A stretch of 64,000 bases of DNA from Pseudomonas sp. S04 (GTDB taxonomy: Bacteria > Pseudomonadota > Gammaproteobacteria > Pseudomonadales > Pseudomonadaceae), in contig NZ_CP019427.1 of assembly GCF_009834545.1 (NCBI RefSeq), positions 1,990,001 through 2,054,000 of the forward strand, written 5' to 3'. The notes under the pieces were generated by a model that did not search any database, was not told the DNA's origin, and saw only the letters and a program-made list of their open reading frames with translations. The translations under genes were made by a program, and so were the position numbers. Below, one piece after another: positions 18,277-25,042 of this stretch; within the stretch, counting starts at the first letter, position 1; each line of letters opens with the position of its first letter.

Positions 18277-19767
18277 ATGACAAACACTCGCAGCGACTGG
18301 GAGCAACGCTTCCAGTCCTTAAGCATCGAAGGCCGCGCTTTCATCGATGGTCAATACTGTCGGGCACTCAGCGGCGCCACCTTCGAATGCATCAGCCCGG
18401 TTGACGGGCGCTTCCTGGCCAACGTCGCCAGCACCGATGAAGCCGACGCCAATGCCGCCGTGCTCGTCGCCCGCCAGGCGTTCGAATCCGGTATCTGGTG
18501 CAAGCTGGCCCCCGCTGAGCGCAAGCGCGTCCTGATCCGCTTCGCCGACCTGATCCTGGCGCACCAGGAAGAATTGGCGCTGCTGGAAACCCTGGACATG
18601 GGCAAGCCCATCAGCGATTCCATGGCCATCGACATTCCAGCGACCGCCAACGCGATCCGCTGGAGTGCCGAAGCCATCGACAAACTCTACGACGAAGTCG
18701 CCGCCACGCCCCACGATCAACTGGGCCTGGTGACCCGCGAAGCGTCCGGCGTGGTGGCGGCCATCGTGCCGTGGAACTTCCCGTTGATCATGGCCAGTTG
18801 GAAGTTCGCCCCGGCCCTGGCGGCAGGCAACTCGTTCATCCTCAAGCCGTCGGAAAAGTCCCCGCTGACGGCCATCCGCATCGCCCAACTAGCGCTAGAG
18901 GCTGGCATCCCCAAGGGCGTGTTCAACGTCCTGCCGGGTTACGGCCACACCGTCGGCAAGGCACTGGCGCTGCACATGGACGTCGACGTCCTGGCCTTCA
19001 CCGGCTCGACCGCGGTTGCCAAGCAGCTGCTGATCTACGCCGGGCAAAGCAACCTCAAGCGCGTCTGGCTAGAAGCTGGCGGCAAGAGTCCGAACGTGGT
19101 GTTTGCCGATGCGCCGGATCTGCGCGCGGCGGCGCAGGCGGCGGCCAGTGCCATCGCCTTCAACCAGGGCGAAGTCTGCACCGCCGGCTCACGCCTGCTG
19201 GTGGAGCGCTCGATTCGCCAGCAGTTCATCCCGCTGCTGGTGGAGGCCCTGCAAGCCTGGCAACCCGGGCACGCGCTGGACCCGACAAGCCGGGTCGGCG
19301 CGGTGGTCGATCAACGTCAATTGGACAACATCCTGCGCTACATCGCCATCGGCCGCGAGCAAGGTGCCGAGCTGATCGCCGGCGGCAACCGCACCCTCGA
19401 GGACAGCGGTGGCCAGTACGTGGAGCCGACGATTTTCGACGGTGTGAGCAACGCCATGACCATCGCCCGCGAAGAAATCTTCGGCCCAGTGTTGTCGCTG
19501 ATCACCTTCGACACCGCAGAAGAAGCGTTGCAGATCGCCAACGACAGCATCTTCGGTTTGGCCGCCGGGGTCTGGACCCGCGACCTGAGCAAGGCCCACA
19601 CCTTCGCCCGGGGCCTGCGCGCCGGCAGCGTGTGGGTCAACCAGTACGACGGCGGTGACATGACCGCGCCCTTCGGTGGGTTCAAGCAGTCGGGCAACGG
19701 TCGCGACAAGTCCCTGCACGCCTTCGACAAGTACACCGAGCTCAAAGCCACCTGGATCAAGCTCTGA
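18277..19767 (+). CDS. puuC: Gamma-glutamyl-gamma-aminobutyraldehyde dehydrogenase (PuuC-like)
   Basis: A 496-residue NAD(P)-dependent aldehyde dehydrogenase. The NAD-binding motif FTGSTAVAKQ, the general base in LEAGGKSPNVVF and the catalytic Cys in FNQGEVCTAGSR are present. PuuC oxidises gamma-glutamyl-aminobutyraldehyde and also 3-hydroxypropionaldehyde or other aldehydes. The start is the ATG at 18277. An upstream frame to 18133 runs through the REP hairpin and is not credible. It lies between puuA and puuB in the same orientation, supporting the assignment. Confidence 0.92.
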   Translation: MTNTRSDWEQRFQSLSIEGRAFIDGQYCRALSGATFECISPVDGRFLANVASTDEADANAAVLVARQAFESGIWCKLAPAERKRVLIRFADLILAHQEELALLETLDMGKPISDSMAIDIPATANAIRWSAEAIDKLYDEVAATPHDQLGLVTREASGVVAAIVPWNFPLIMASWKFAPALAAGNSFILKPSEKSPLTAIRIAQLALEAGIPKGVFNVLPGYGHTVGKALALHMDVDVLAFTGSTAVAKQLLIYAGQSNLKRVWLEAGGKSPNVVFADAPDLRAAAQAAASAIAFNQGEVCTAGSRLLVERSIRQQFIPLLVEALQAWQPGHALDPTSRVGAVVDQRQLDNILRYIAIGREQGAELIAGGNRTLEDSGGQYVEPTIFDGVSNAMTIAREEIFGPVLSLITFDTAEEALQIANDSIFGLAAGVWTRDLSKAHTFARGLRAGSVWVNQYDGGDMTAPFGGFKQSGNGRDKSLHAFDKYTELKATWIKL

Positions 19768-19824
19768 CCTATTAGACAGTCGCGGTGACAGGCCTTTGGC
19801 GTGTCACCGCGCGGGAACTCAATC

Positions 19825-21105
19825 ATGCAAAAACATGTAAACAGCTACTACGCCGCCACCCGCAACGAGATCATCGACTTCCCGGTGCTCGAAGAGTTGG
19901 TGGAATGCGACGTCTGTGTGATCGGCGCCGGCTACACTGGCCTGTCCTCGGCGTTGTTCCTCAGCGAAGCGGGCTACAGCGTCACGGTGCTCGAAGCCGC
20001 CAAGGTCGGCTACGGCGCCAGCGGGCGCAACGGCGGGCAACTGGTCAATTCCTACAGCCGCGACGTCGATGTGATCGAGCAGCGCTACGGCGAAAAGACC
20101 GCCGAAGTGCTGGGCAGCATGATTTTCGAAGGCGCGGACATCATCCGCTCGCGGATCAAGCAATACGACATCCAGTGCGACTACAAGCCCGGTGGCATTT
20201 TCGCCGCGCTGAACAAGAAACAACTCAAGGGCCTGGCCGAACAGAAGAGCGGTTGGGAGCGCTACGGCAACCACCACCTGCGGATGCTCGACGCGCAAGA
20301 GATCGCCAAGGAAGTCGGGACCCGCAACTACGTCGGTGGCCTGCTGGACATGCAGGGTGGTCACGTCCATCCGCTGAACCTGGCCCTGGGCGAAGCGGCT
20401 GCCATCCTCAGTCTTGGCGGAAAAATCTTCGAGCAGTCGGCAGCGGTGGAAATCACCTACGGCGAACCCATAGTCGTGCGCACGGCCAAGGGCGTGGTAC
20501 GCGCCAAGTACCTGTTGATCGCCGGCAACGCCTACCTGCCGCAAGACCTCGACAACCGCGTCACCCGCAAGAGCATGCCCTGCGGTTCGCAGATCGTGGT
20601 CACCGAGCCCCTGTCGGAAAAAGTCGCCAGGAGCCTGATCAGCAACAACTACTGCGTCGAAGACTGTAACTACCTGCTCGACTACTACCGCCTGACTGCC
20701 GACAACCGTCTGCTCTATGGTGGCGGTGTGGTCTACGGCGCGCGCGAGCCGGACGACATCGAGCAACTGATCCGGCCGAAAATCCTCAAGACCTTCCCCC
20801 AGCTCAAGGACGTGAAGATCGACTACCGCTGGACCGGCAACTTCCTGCTGACCATGTCACGCATGCCGCAATTTGGCCGCATCGAGAAAAACGCCTATTA
20901 CATGCAGGGCTACAGCGGCCACGGGGTGACCTGTTCGCACCTGGCCGGCAAGCTGATCGCGGAAATGATCCGTGGCGACGCCGAGCGTTTCGACGCCTTC
21001 GCCTCCCTGCCACACATGCCGATGTTCGGTGGCCGCACCTTCCAGGCCCCACTGACCGCCATGGGCGCGGTGTACTACGCGATGCGTGACCGTTTCGGTA
21101 TCTAG
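19825..21105 (+). CDS. puuB: Gamma-glutamylputrescine oxidase (FAD-dependent, PuuB-like)
   Basis: A 426-residue DAO-family flavoprotein. The dinucleotide-binding motif CVIGAGYTGLSSALFLSEAG is near residue 32, followed by GYGASGRNGGQLVNSY. The C-terminal FAD contact is GYSGHGVTCSHLAGK. It oxidises gamma-glutamylputrescine to the aldehyde handled by PuuC. The ATG at 19825 is chosen; a GTG eight codons upstream is possible. It is 57 bases after puuC and followed by a terminator, so it closes the puuACB transcription unit. Confidence 0.92.
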   Translation: MQKHVNSYYAATRNEIIDFPVLEELVECDVCVIGAGYTGLSSALFLSEAGYSVTVLEAAKVGYGASGRNGGQLVNSYSRDVDVIEQRYGEKTAEVLGSMIFEGADIIRSRIKQYDIQCDYKPGGIFAALNKKQLKGLAEQKSGWERYGNHHLRMLDAQEIAKEVGTRNYVGGLLDMQGGHVHPLNLALGEAAAILSLGGKIFEQSAAVEITYGEPIVVRTAKGVVRAKYLLIAGNAYLPQDLDNRVTRKSMPCGSQIVVTEPLSEKVARSLISNNYCVEDCNYLLDYYRLTADNRLLYGGGVVYGAREPDDIEQLIRPKILKTFPQLKDVKIDYRWTGNFLLTMSRMPQFGRIEKNAYYMQGYSGHGVTCSHLAGKLIAEMIRGDAERFDAFASLPHMPMFGGRTFQAPLTAMGAVYYAMRDRFGI

Positions 21106-21116
21106 TCTGACGCTCG

Positions 21117-21151
21117 CCGACGGCCGTCTTGAGGAAGGTCGTCGGTTTTTT
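21117..21151 (+). terminator. Rho-independent terminator after puuB
   Basis: CCGACGGCC and GGTCGTCGG pair over nine bases (one G-U) and are followed by TTTTTT, 11 bases after the puuB stop. Confidence 0.85.
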
Positions 21152-21306
21152 ATCCGGCCTTTCTCCAAGCTGCTGAGCCGTGGGCGGAAAACGTGATTTA
21201 ATAGCCGCCTTTCACGTCTTCGGGACAGAGGAACGGCGATTTTCGCGACACAAGTCGCCCGCCATCCCCCCACACTACCCTTAAGTTTTTCTCACATAAG
21301 GCTGTC

Positions 21307-21855
21307 ATGGACACGGGCTCTCGACTCAAATTAGTACGCGAAAGCTACAAGCTGTCCCAGCGCGAGCTGGCCCGGCGTAGCGGCGTCACCAATGCCACCA
21401 TCTCCCTGATCGAACAGAATCGGGTCAGTCCTTCCGTCAGCTCACTGAAAAAACTGCTGGAGGGCATCCCCATGTCCCTGGCGGACTTCTTCACCTTCGA
21501 CCAGCCACCGCGCGAACACCAATACATCTTCCGCGCCAACGAACAGCCCGACCTCGGTCGCCACGGCCTGCGCCTGCTGCTGATCGGCGCCTCGGTGCCC
21601 AGCCGCCAGATGCGCCTGCTGCGCGAGCAATACGCACCGGGCGCCAGCTCGGGCGAAGAGCCGATCGTGCACGCCGAAGGCGAGGAGTGCGGGTTGGTGA
21701 CGCGGGGTACCGTGGAACTCACCGTGGATGGCCAGGTCAGCGTGTTGAACGCCGGGGATGGTTATTACTTTCCGACCACGCTGCCGCACCGGTTTCGCAA
21801 CATCGGCGCGGACGAGGCGGAAATCATCAGTGCGAACACGCCCGCCAACTTTTGA
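21307..21855 (+). CDS. puuR: PuuR-like transcriptional regulator (HTH-XRE plus cupin)
   Basis: A 182-residue regulator. Residues 1-65 are an XRE/HTH_3 domain (LKLVRESYKLSQRELARRSG, then TNATISLIEQNRVSPS). Residues 105-180 are a cupin_2 sensor domain containing the EEPIVHAEGEECGLVTRG strand region. This is the architecture of PuuR, the putrescine-responsive repressor of puu genes. Its position just after the puuACB terminator supports control of this locus, and it may bind the inverted repeat before puuA. Other MmfR/SutR-type cupin regulators share the fold, so the symbol is provisional. Confidence 0.85.
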   Translation: MDTGSRLKLVRESYKLSQRELARRSGVTNATISLIEQNRVSPSVSSLKKLLEGIPMSLADFFTFDQPPREHQYIFRANEQPDLGRHGLRLLLIGASVPSRQMRLLREQYAPGASSGEEPIVHAEGEECGLVTRGTVELTVDGQVSVLNAGDGYYFPTTLPHRFRNIGADEAEIISANTPANF

Positions 21856-21872
21856 TCGCAAGGCGCTGAACA

Positions 21873-22568
21873 TTGAACCAACACACCTTGTCCATGCGCC
21901 TGGAGCGCGTGGCGGCCCATGTGCCAGCTGGTGCGCGCCTGGCCGATATCGGCTCCGACCACGGCTACTTGCCGGTGGCATTGATGCGCCGTGGCGCCAT
22001 CACGGCGGCGGTGGCCGGCGAACTGGCCGCGACACCGTTTCACTCGGCCCAGCGTACGGTGCGCGACAACGGCCTGCAGTCACGCATCAGCGTACGCCTG
22101 GCCAATGGCCTGGCGGCGCTCGAGGCGGCTGACGAGATTAGCGCGCTGACTATCTGCGGCATGGGCGGTGAGACCATCCGCGACATTCTCGAGCGTGGCA
22201 AGACTCGCCTCAGTGGCCAGGAGCGATTGATCCTGCAACCCAACGGCGGCGAGCAGCCGCTGCGGCAGTGGCTGATGGACAATGGTTATTCCATCCTCTG
22301 CGAGGAAGTGCTGCGGGAGAATCGTTTCGACTACGAAATCATCGTTGCCGAGCGCACCGGCCCGGTGAGCTACAGCCCCGAGCAACTGTACTTCGGCCCC
22401 CTGCAGATGCAGGCACGCACCCCGGCATTCCTGCTCAAGTGGCAGCGCCTGCTGCGCCACAAGCAGCAGACCCTGGCCCACTTCACCCAGGCCGGCTCGG
22501 CGGTACCCGCGGAAAAAGTACAGGACATCACCCGCCAGGTGCGTTGGATCAACCAACTGCTGGCCTGA
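21873..22568 (+). CDS. trmK: tRNA (adenine(22)-N(1))-methyltransferase TrmK
   Basis: A 231-residue SAM methyltransferase of the TrmK family (COG2384). The SAM-binding motif I is ADIGSDHGYLPVALM and a second conserved motif is ICGMGGETI. A TTG at 21873 is taken as the start; the ATG at 21894 is an alternative. TrmK methylates N1 of A22 in tRNA in Bacillus; in Pseudomonas this is inferred by family. It lies only 18 bases after the PuuR-like gene, so it may be co-transcribed, with no obvious functional link. Confidence 0.85.
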   Translation: MNQHTLSMRLERVAAHVPAGARLADIGSDHGYLPVALMRRGAITAAVAGELAATPFHSAQRTVRDNGLQSRISVRLANGLAALEAADEISALTICGMGGETIRDILERGKTRLSGQERLILQPNGGEQPLRQWLMDNGYSILCEEVLRENRFDYEIIVAERTGPVSYSPEQLYFGPLQMQARTPAFLLKWQRLLRHKQQTLAHFTQAGSAVPAEKVQDITRQVRWINQLLA

Positions 22569-22629
22569 ACGCGCGACAGCTGCAACGGGTTTGGTGGGTG
22601 TACGCAAAATCTGCAAGCCGGTAAAACCG

Positions 22630-22732
22630 CTGTGGGAGCGAGCGCCCGCTTGCGGCCTGCTCGCGATGGGGCCAGTACAACCAACATCGATGGTGCCTGA
22701 CACACCGCCATCGCGAGCAGGCTCGCTCCCAC
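22630..22732. repeat. REP pair (BIME)
   Basis: CTGTGGGAGCGAGCGCCCGCTTGC and, inverted, CGCGAGCAGGCTCGCTCCCAC flank about 50 bases. The element sits between the convergent trmK and DUF2388 genes. Confidence 0.85.
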
Positions 22733-22765
22733 TTAAGTTAAGTGGGTAATAGCGAGAGGGCGAGC

Positions 22766-23083
22766 TTACTGGCCTGGTGAAGGCGGGGTCTGCGTCAGAA
22801 GCGCCTGGGCCAGTTCTTCGTCCGTGGCATTGAGGCCAGGGTGGTCCTGGCGCATCTGCTTGAGCACGGATTCCAGGTAGGCGCCGCGGATGGTGCCGCC
22901 GCTGGCGACGAAACTGGAGAGGTCATCGCGGGCGGGGACGACGATCTTGTCGTCCTTGAAGGTCGAGTACAGCGACGCAGAGACCCCCGCTGAAGTGGCG
23001 ACATCCTTGGCATCGACATCGGCCATGGCCGATCCGAAGGGCAGGCAGAGCGCAAGCGTTGGCACGAGCAGTAGACGGCGCAT
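22766..23083 (-). CDS. DUF2388 family secreted protein
   Basis: A 105-residue exported protein. The signal peptide MRRLLLVPTLALCLPFGSAM is cleaved near AMA/DV (residue 21). The mature part (ATSAGVSASLYSTFKDDKIV onward) matches the DUF2388 family that is common and multi-copy in pseudomonads. Function is unknown. An upstream AGGACTCACC-like sequence precedes the ATG. Periplasmic location is inferred. Confidence 0.8.
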   Translation of the reverse strand: MRRLLLVPTLALCLPFGSAMADVDAKDVATSAGVSASLYSTFKDDKIVVPARDDLSSFVASGGTIRGAYLESVLKQMRQDHPGLNATDEELAQALLTQTPPSPGQ

Positions 23084-23273
23084 GGTGAGTCCTCCAAAAG
23101 CGTGAAGCCAAAGGGTGTGTCACATACCCATATGATGCGCGGTGCGGCTCAGGAGTTCCGCAGATCAAGCGAGGACCAGATGGCGATGTGGATTAAACGT
23201 GTCTGTTACCGGCGCTACGGGCGATAATGCCGGGCAATTCTCCGTTCACCTTGCCAAAGAGCGCTGCCCCCTG

Positions 23274-23798
23274 ATGTTTGAGATCAAGCCGTGGAACCCC
23301 GAAACCTTTCGCCAGCAGACGCGCCGCAGCACCCTGATCATTGCCGTGCTGTTCATTGTGCTGGCGATGGCTTTGTCGACGCTGGCGGTGATGGTGCTGG
23401 GCGAGCCGGGTGGCGATAACTTTCGCTACAACCTCGGCGGGGTAATCGCGGCGGTGCTGGTCAGCGCGGCGCTGATGAAACTCAAGTTCTGGTCGCAACC
23501 CTGGATGGCCGCCGCCGTCTACGGCTGGCAGCTCAAGCGCAGCCTGATGCGCATCACCAACGTCATGCACCAGGTCACCGATGCGGTCGCCGCCGGCAAC
23601 CCGAGCGCGATGAAGCTGCTGCGCTTTTACCACCTGGGGCTGGCGCAGATGCACGAGCTGGACGCCAACTCCAGCAGCCATGCGCAACTGGTGCGTGAAA
23701 TGGACCAGCACAAAGCCGCCATGGAGGCGCTGGGGCTGGAGACCGAACAGACCCGCCTGCACCCCGAGTGGCTGACGGCGCTGAAAACCCAGGCCTGA
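23274..23798 (+). CDS. DUF3087 family membrane protein
   Basis: A 174-residue protein with two transmembrane helices (about residues 20-45 and 55-75) followed by a cytoplasmic helical domain containing QLKRSLMRITNVMHQVTDAV. It matches the DUF3087 family of gamma-proteobacteria. The ATG at 23274 gives the usual N-terminus MFEIKPWNPETFRQQTRR; the longer frame is unlikely. Function is unknown. It is followed 46 bases later by a GNAT gene and the two may share a transcript. Confidence 0.78.
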   Translation: MFEIKPWNPETFRQQTRRSTLIIAVLFIVLAMALSTLAVMVLGEPGGDNFRYNLGGVIAAVLVSAALMKLKFWSQPWMAAAVYGWQLKRSLMRITNVMHQVTDAVAAGNPSAMKLLRFYHLGLAQMHELDANSSSHAQLVREMDQHKAAMEALGLETEQTRLHPEWLTALKTQA

Positions 23799-23844
23799 TC
23801 ATTGCCTGCCTTTTTCCAGGACTTTCCCCTCGGAGCCCCGATTG

Positions 23845-24537
23845 ATGTTTACCCTTAGCCACTTCGATACCCCGTGCTCCGAGCACGTGACCGACCAGAT
23901 CCTGCAACTGGTGGTCGACAACCTGACCGACATCAGCAGCGTCGCCTTGCCACCGAGCAACCCGTTGTTCGCGATCTATCAATACGCAGTGGGCTACGAG
24001 GTCCACCTCTACCTGCAGGCCCTCGATGGCACCCAGGGTCTAAGCGTCGAATTGATCGTCGCGCTGGACGCCGAGGACCCCTCGAAGGTCGTCGGCTTTT
24101 TGCTGTACCTGCCGGTCAAGGATGATCCGCATGCCTGCGGCGTGGCCTATATGGCCGTACACGCCAGCCATCGTCGCCATGGCATCGCCCGCGCCATGGT
24201 CCAGGACATGCTCGGCCGCTACCCGCATGCCGAACTGACCTGTGCCGTGGCCAAGGTGCCGTACTTCGAGGCAATGGGCTTGCAGGTCCTGGGCGTGCGC
24301 GGACCGCAGGTGCTGATGAACACCCACGACCGCGTGACAGACGGCCTGATCGCGGTACTGGATATCGCGCCTATCTACCGCTCCACCGAAGTGCGGCAGA
24401 TCCACACCTACCTGCTGCAGAAGAATGGCAAGCGGGCGATGCTCGACGCGGAAAAACAGCGCGACCGCCATCTGGATCAACTGACGGCCAAGGCGCGGGT
24501 GTTTGTGCAGGGGCGGTTGGGTCACGACGCTGGCTAG
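23845..24537 (+). CDS. GNAT family N-acetyltransferase
   Basis: A 230-residue acyltransferase. The acetyl-CoA-binding region, around residues 95-130, contains MAVHASHRRHGIARAMVQDM, the GNAT motif A with RRHGIA. The C-terminal 80 residues (STEVRQIHTYLLQKNGKRAM onward) are a charged helical extension beyond the core fold. The start is the ATG at 23845; a TTG immediately before it gives one extra residue. The substrate is unknown. Confidence 0.82.
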   Translation: MFTLSHFDTPCSEHVTDQILQLVVDNLTDISSVALPPSNPLFAIYQYAVGYEVHLYLQALDGTQGLSVELIVALDAEDPSKVVGFLLYLPVKDDPHACGVAYMAVHASHRRHGIARAMVQDMLGRYPHAELTCAVAKVPYFEAMGLQVLGVRGPQVLMNTHDRVTDGLIAVLDIAPIYRSTEVRQIHTYLLQKNGKRAMLDAEKQRDRHLDQLTAKARVFVQGRLGHDAG

Positions 24538-24596
24538 CAAACCCCCTGTGCAGGTGCCAGCAAGCCAGCGCCTACACCGGACCCCGTTTGGCTTGC

Positions 24597-24621
24597 TCAA
24601 AAAAGAGCCTCAAAGCTCTTT
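24597..24621 (-). terminator. Possible minus-strand terminator
   Basis: Read on the minus strand, AAAGAGC and GCTCTTT form a 7-bp stem and run into TTTTTTGAGC. Nothing annotated on the minus strand needs it, so it may end an unrecognised small transcript arising from 24630-25000. Confidence 0.5.
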
Positions 24622-24648
24622 GATGGGGAGAAAGTAGAGCCCCGAGGC

Positions 24649-24780
24649 TCAAGTTGTACGTAGAGCCAGTGGCAAGCTTGATTGGGGTTCAGAGCACTCG
24701 CCACTCACGCCGCTGCCGCAGAAAACAAGCAGTGGCGTAGTTTCATCGTAGGAAGGTGGCAGGGTGCACTCAAGTACCAT
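24649..24780 (-). CDS. Possible 43-residue small protein
   Basis: A minus-strand frame starting MVLECTLPPSYDETTPLLVF and ending 28 bases before the minus-strand terminator. It has a weak ribosome site and no known domain. It is listed only because the terminator implies a transcript here. Confidence 0.2.
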   Translation of the reverse strand: MVLECTLPPSYDETTPLLVFCGSGVSGECSEPQSSLPLALRTT

Positions 24781-24898
24781 TAGTCGCCTGTGGCAGACCG
24801 CTGGAGCGACGCGACCGAGGTATTTTTCATGGGCTCGTCACTTCGCGTCTATCCTGTGATTTCAACTGACAAGCGTCGCGCTGTGCTTGGCGAACTAA

Positions 24899-24922
24899 AG
24901 TGAATAACTGCCGTCATTCACT
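24899..24922. promoter_or_regulatory. Inverted-repeat operator candidate before the DosP-like gene
   Basis: AGTGAAT and ATTCACT are perfect 7-bp inverted repeats separated by ten bases, about 120 bases upstream of the coding start. The half-site resembles the repeat upstream of polB (GTAGTGAA/TTCACTAC). Confidence 0.4.
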
Positions 24923-25042
24923 ATCAATCAAGAATATGTAGCGTCTCTGCGAAGATGGGTTCCTTCCGGTTCCGAGGGTTCTTATGGCGCCCCACACGCG
25001 GCCAGGATGCTGGGCGATGGTGGCAGTGGACAAGTGACTGCA

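Larger units (their letters stand above)
24538..25042. other. Intergenic region before the DosP-like gene
   Basis: About 500 bases with no confident gene. It contains a minus-strand terminator-like hairpin at 24597-24621, a 43-codon minus-strand frame at 24649-24780 and a perfect inverted repeat at 24899-24922. The promoter of the PAS-GGDEF-EAL gene should lie near 24850-25000. A minus-strand small RNA or peptide is possible. Confidence 0.5.
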
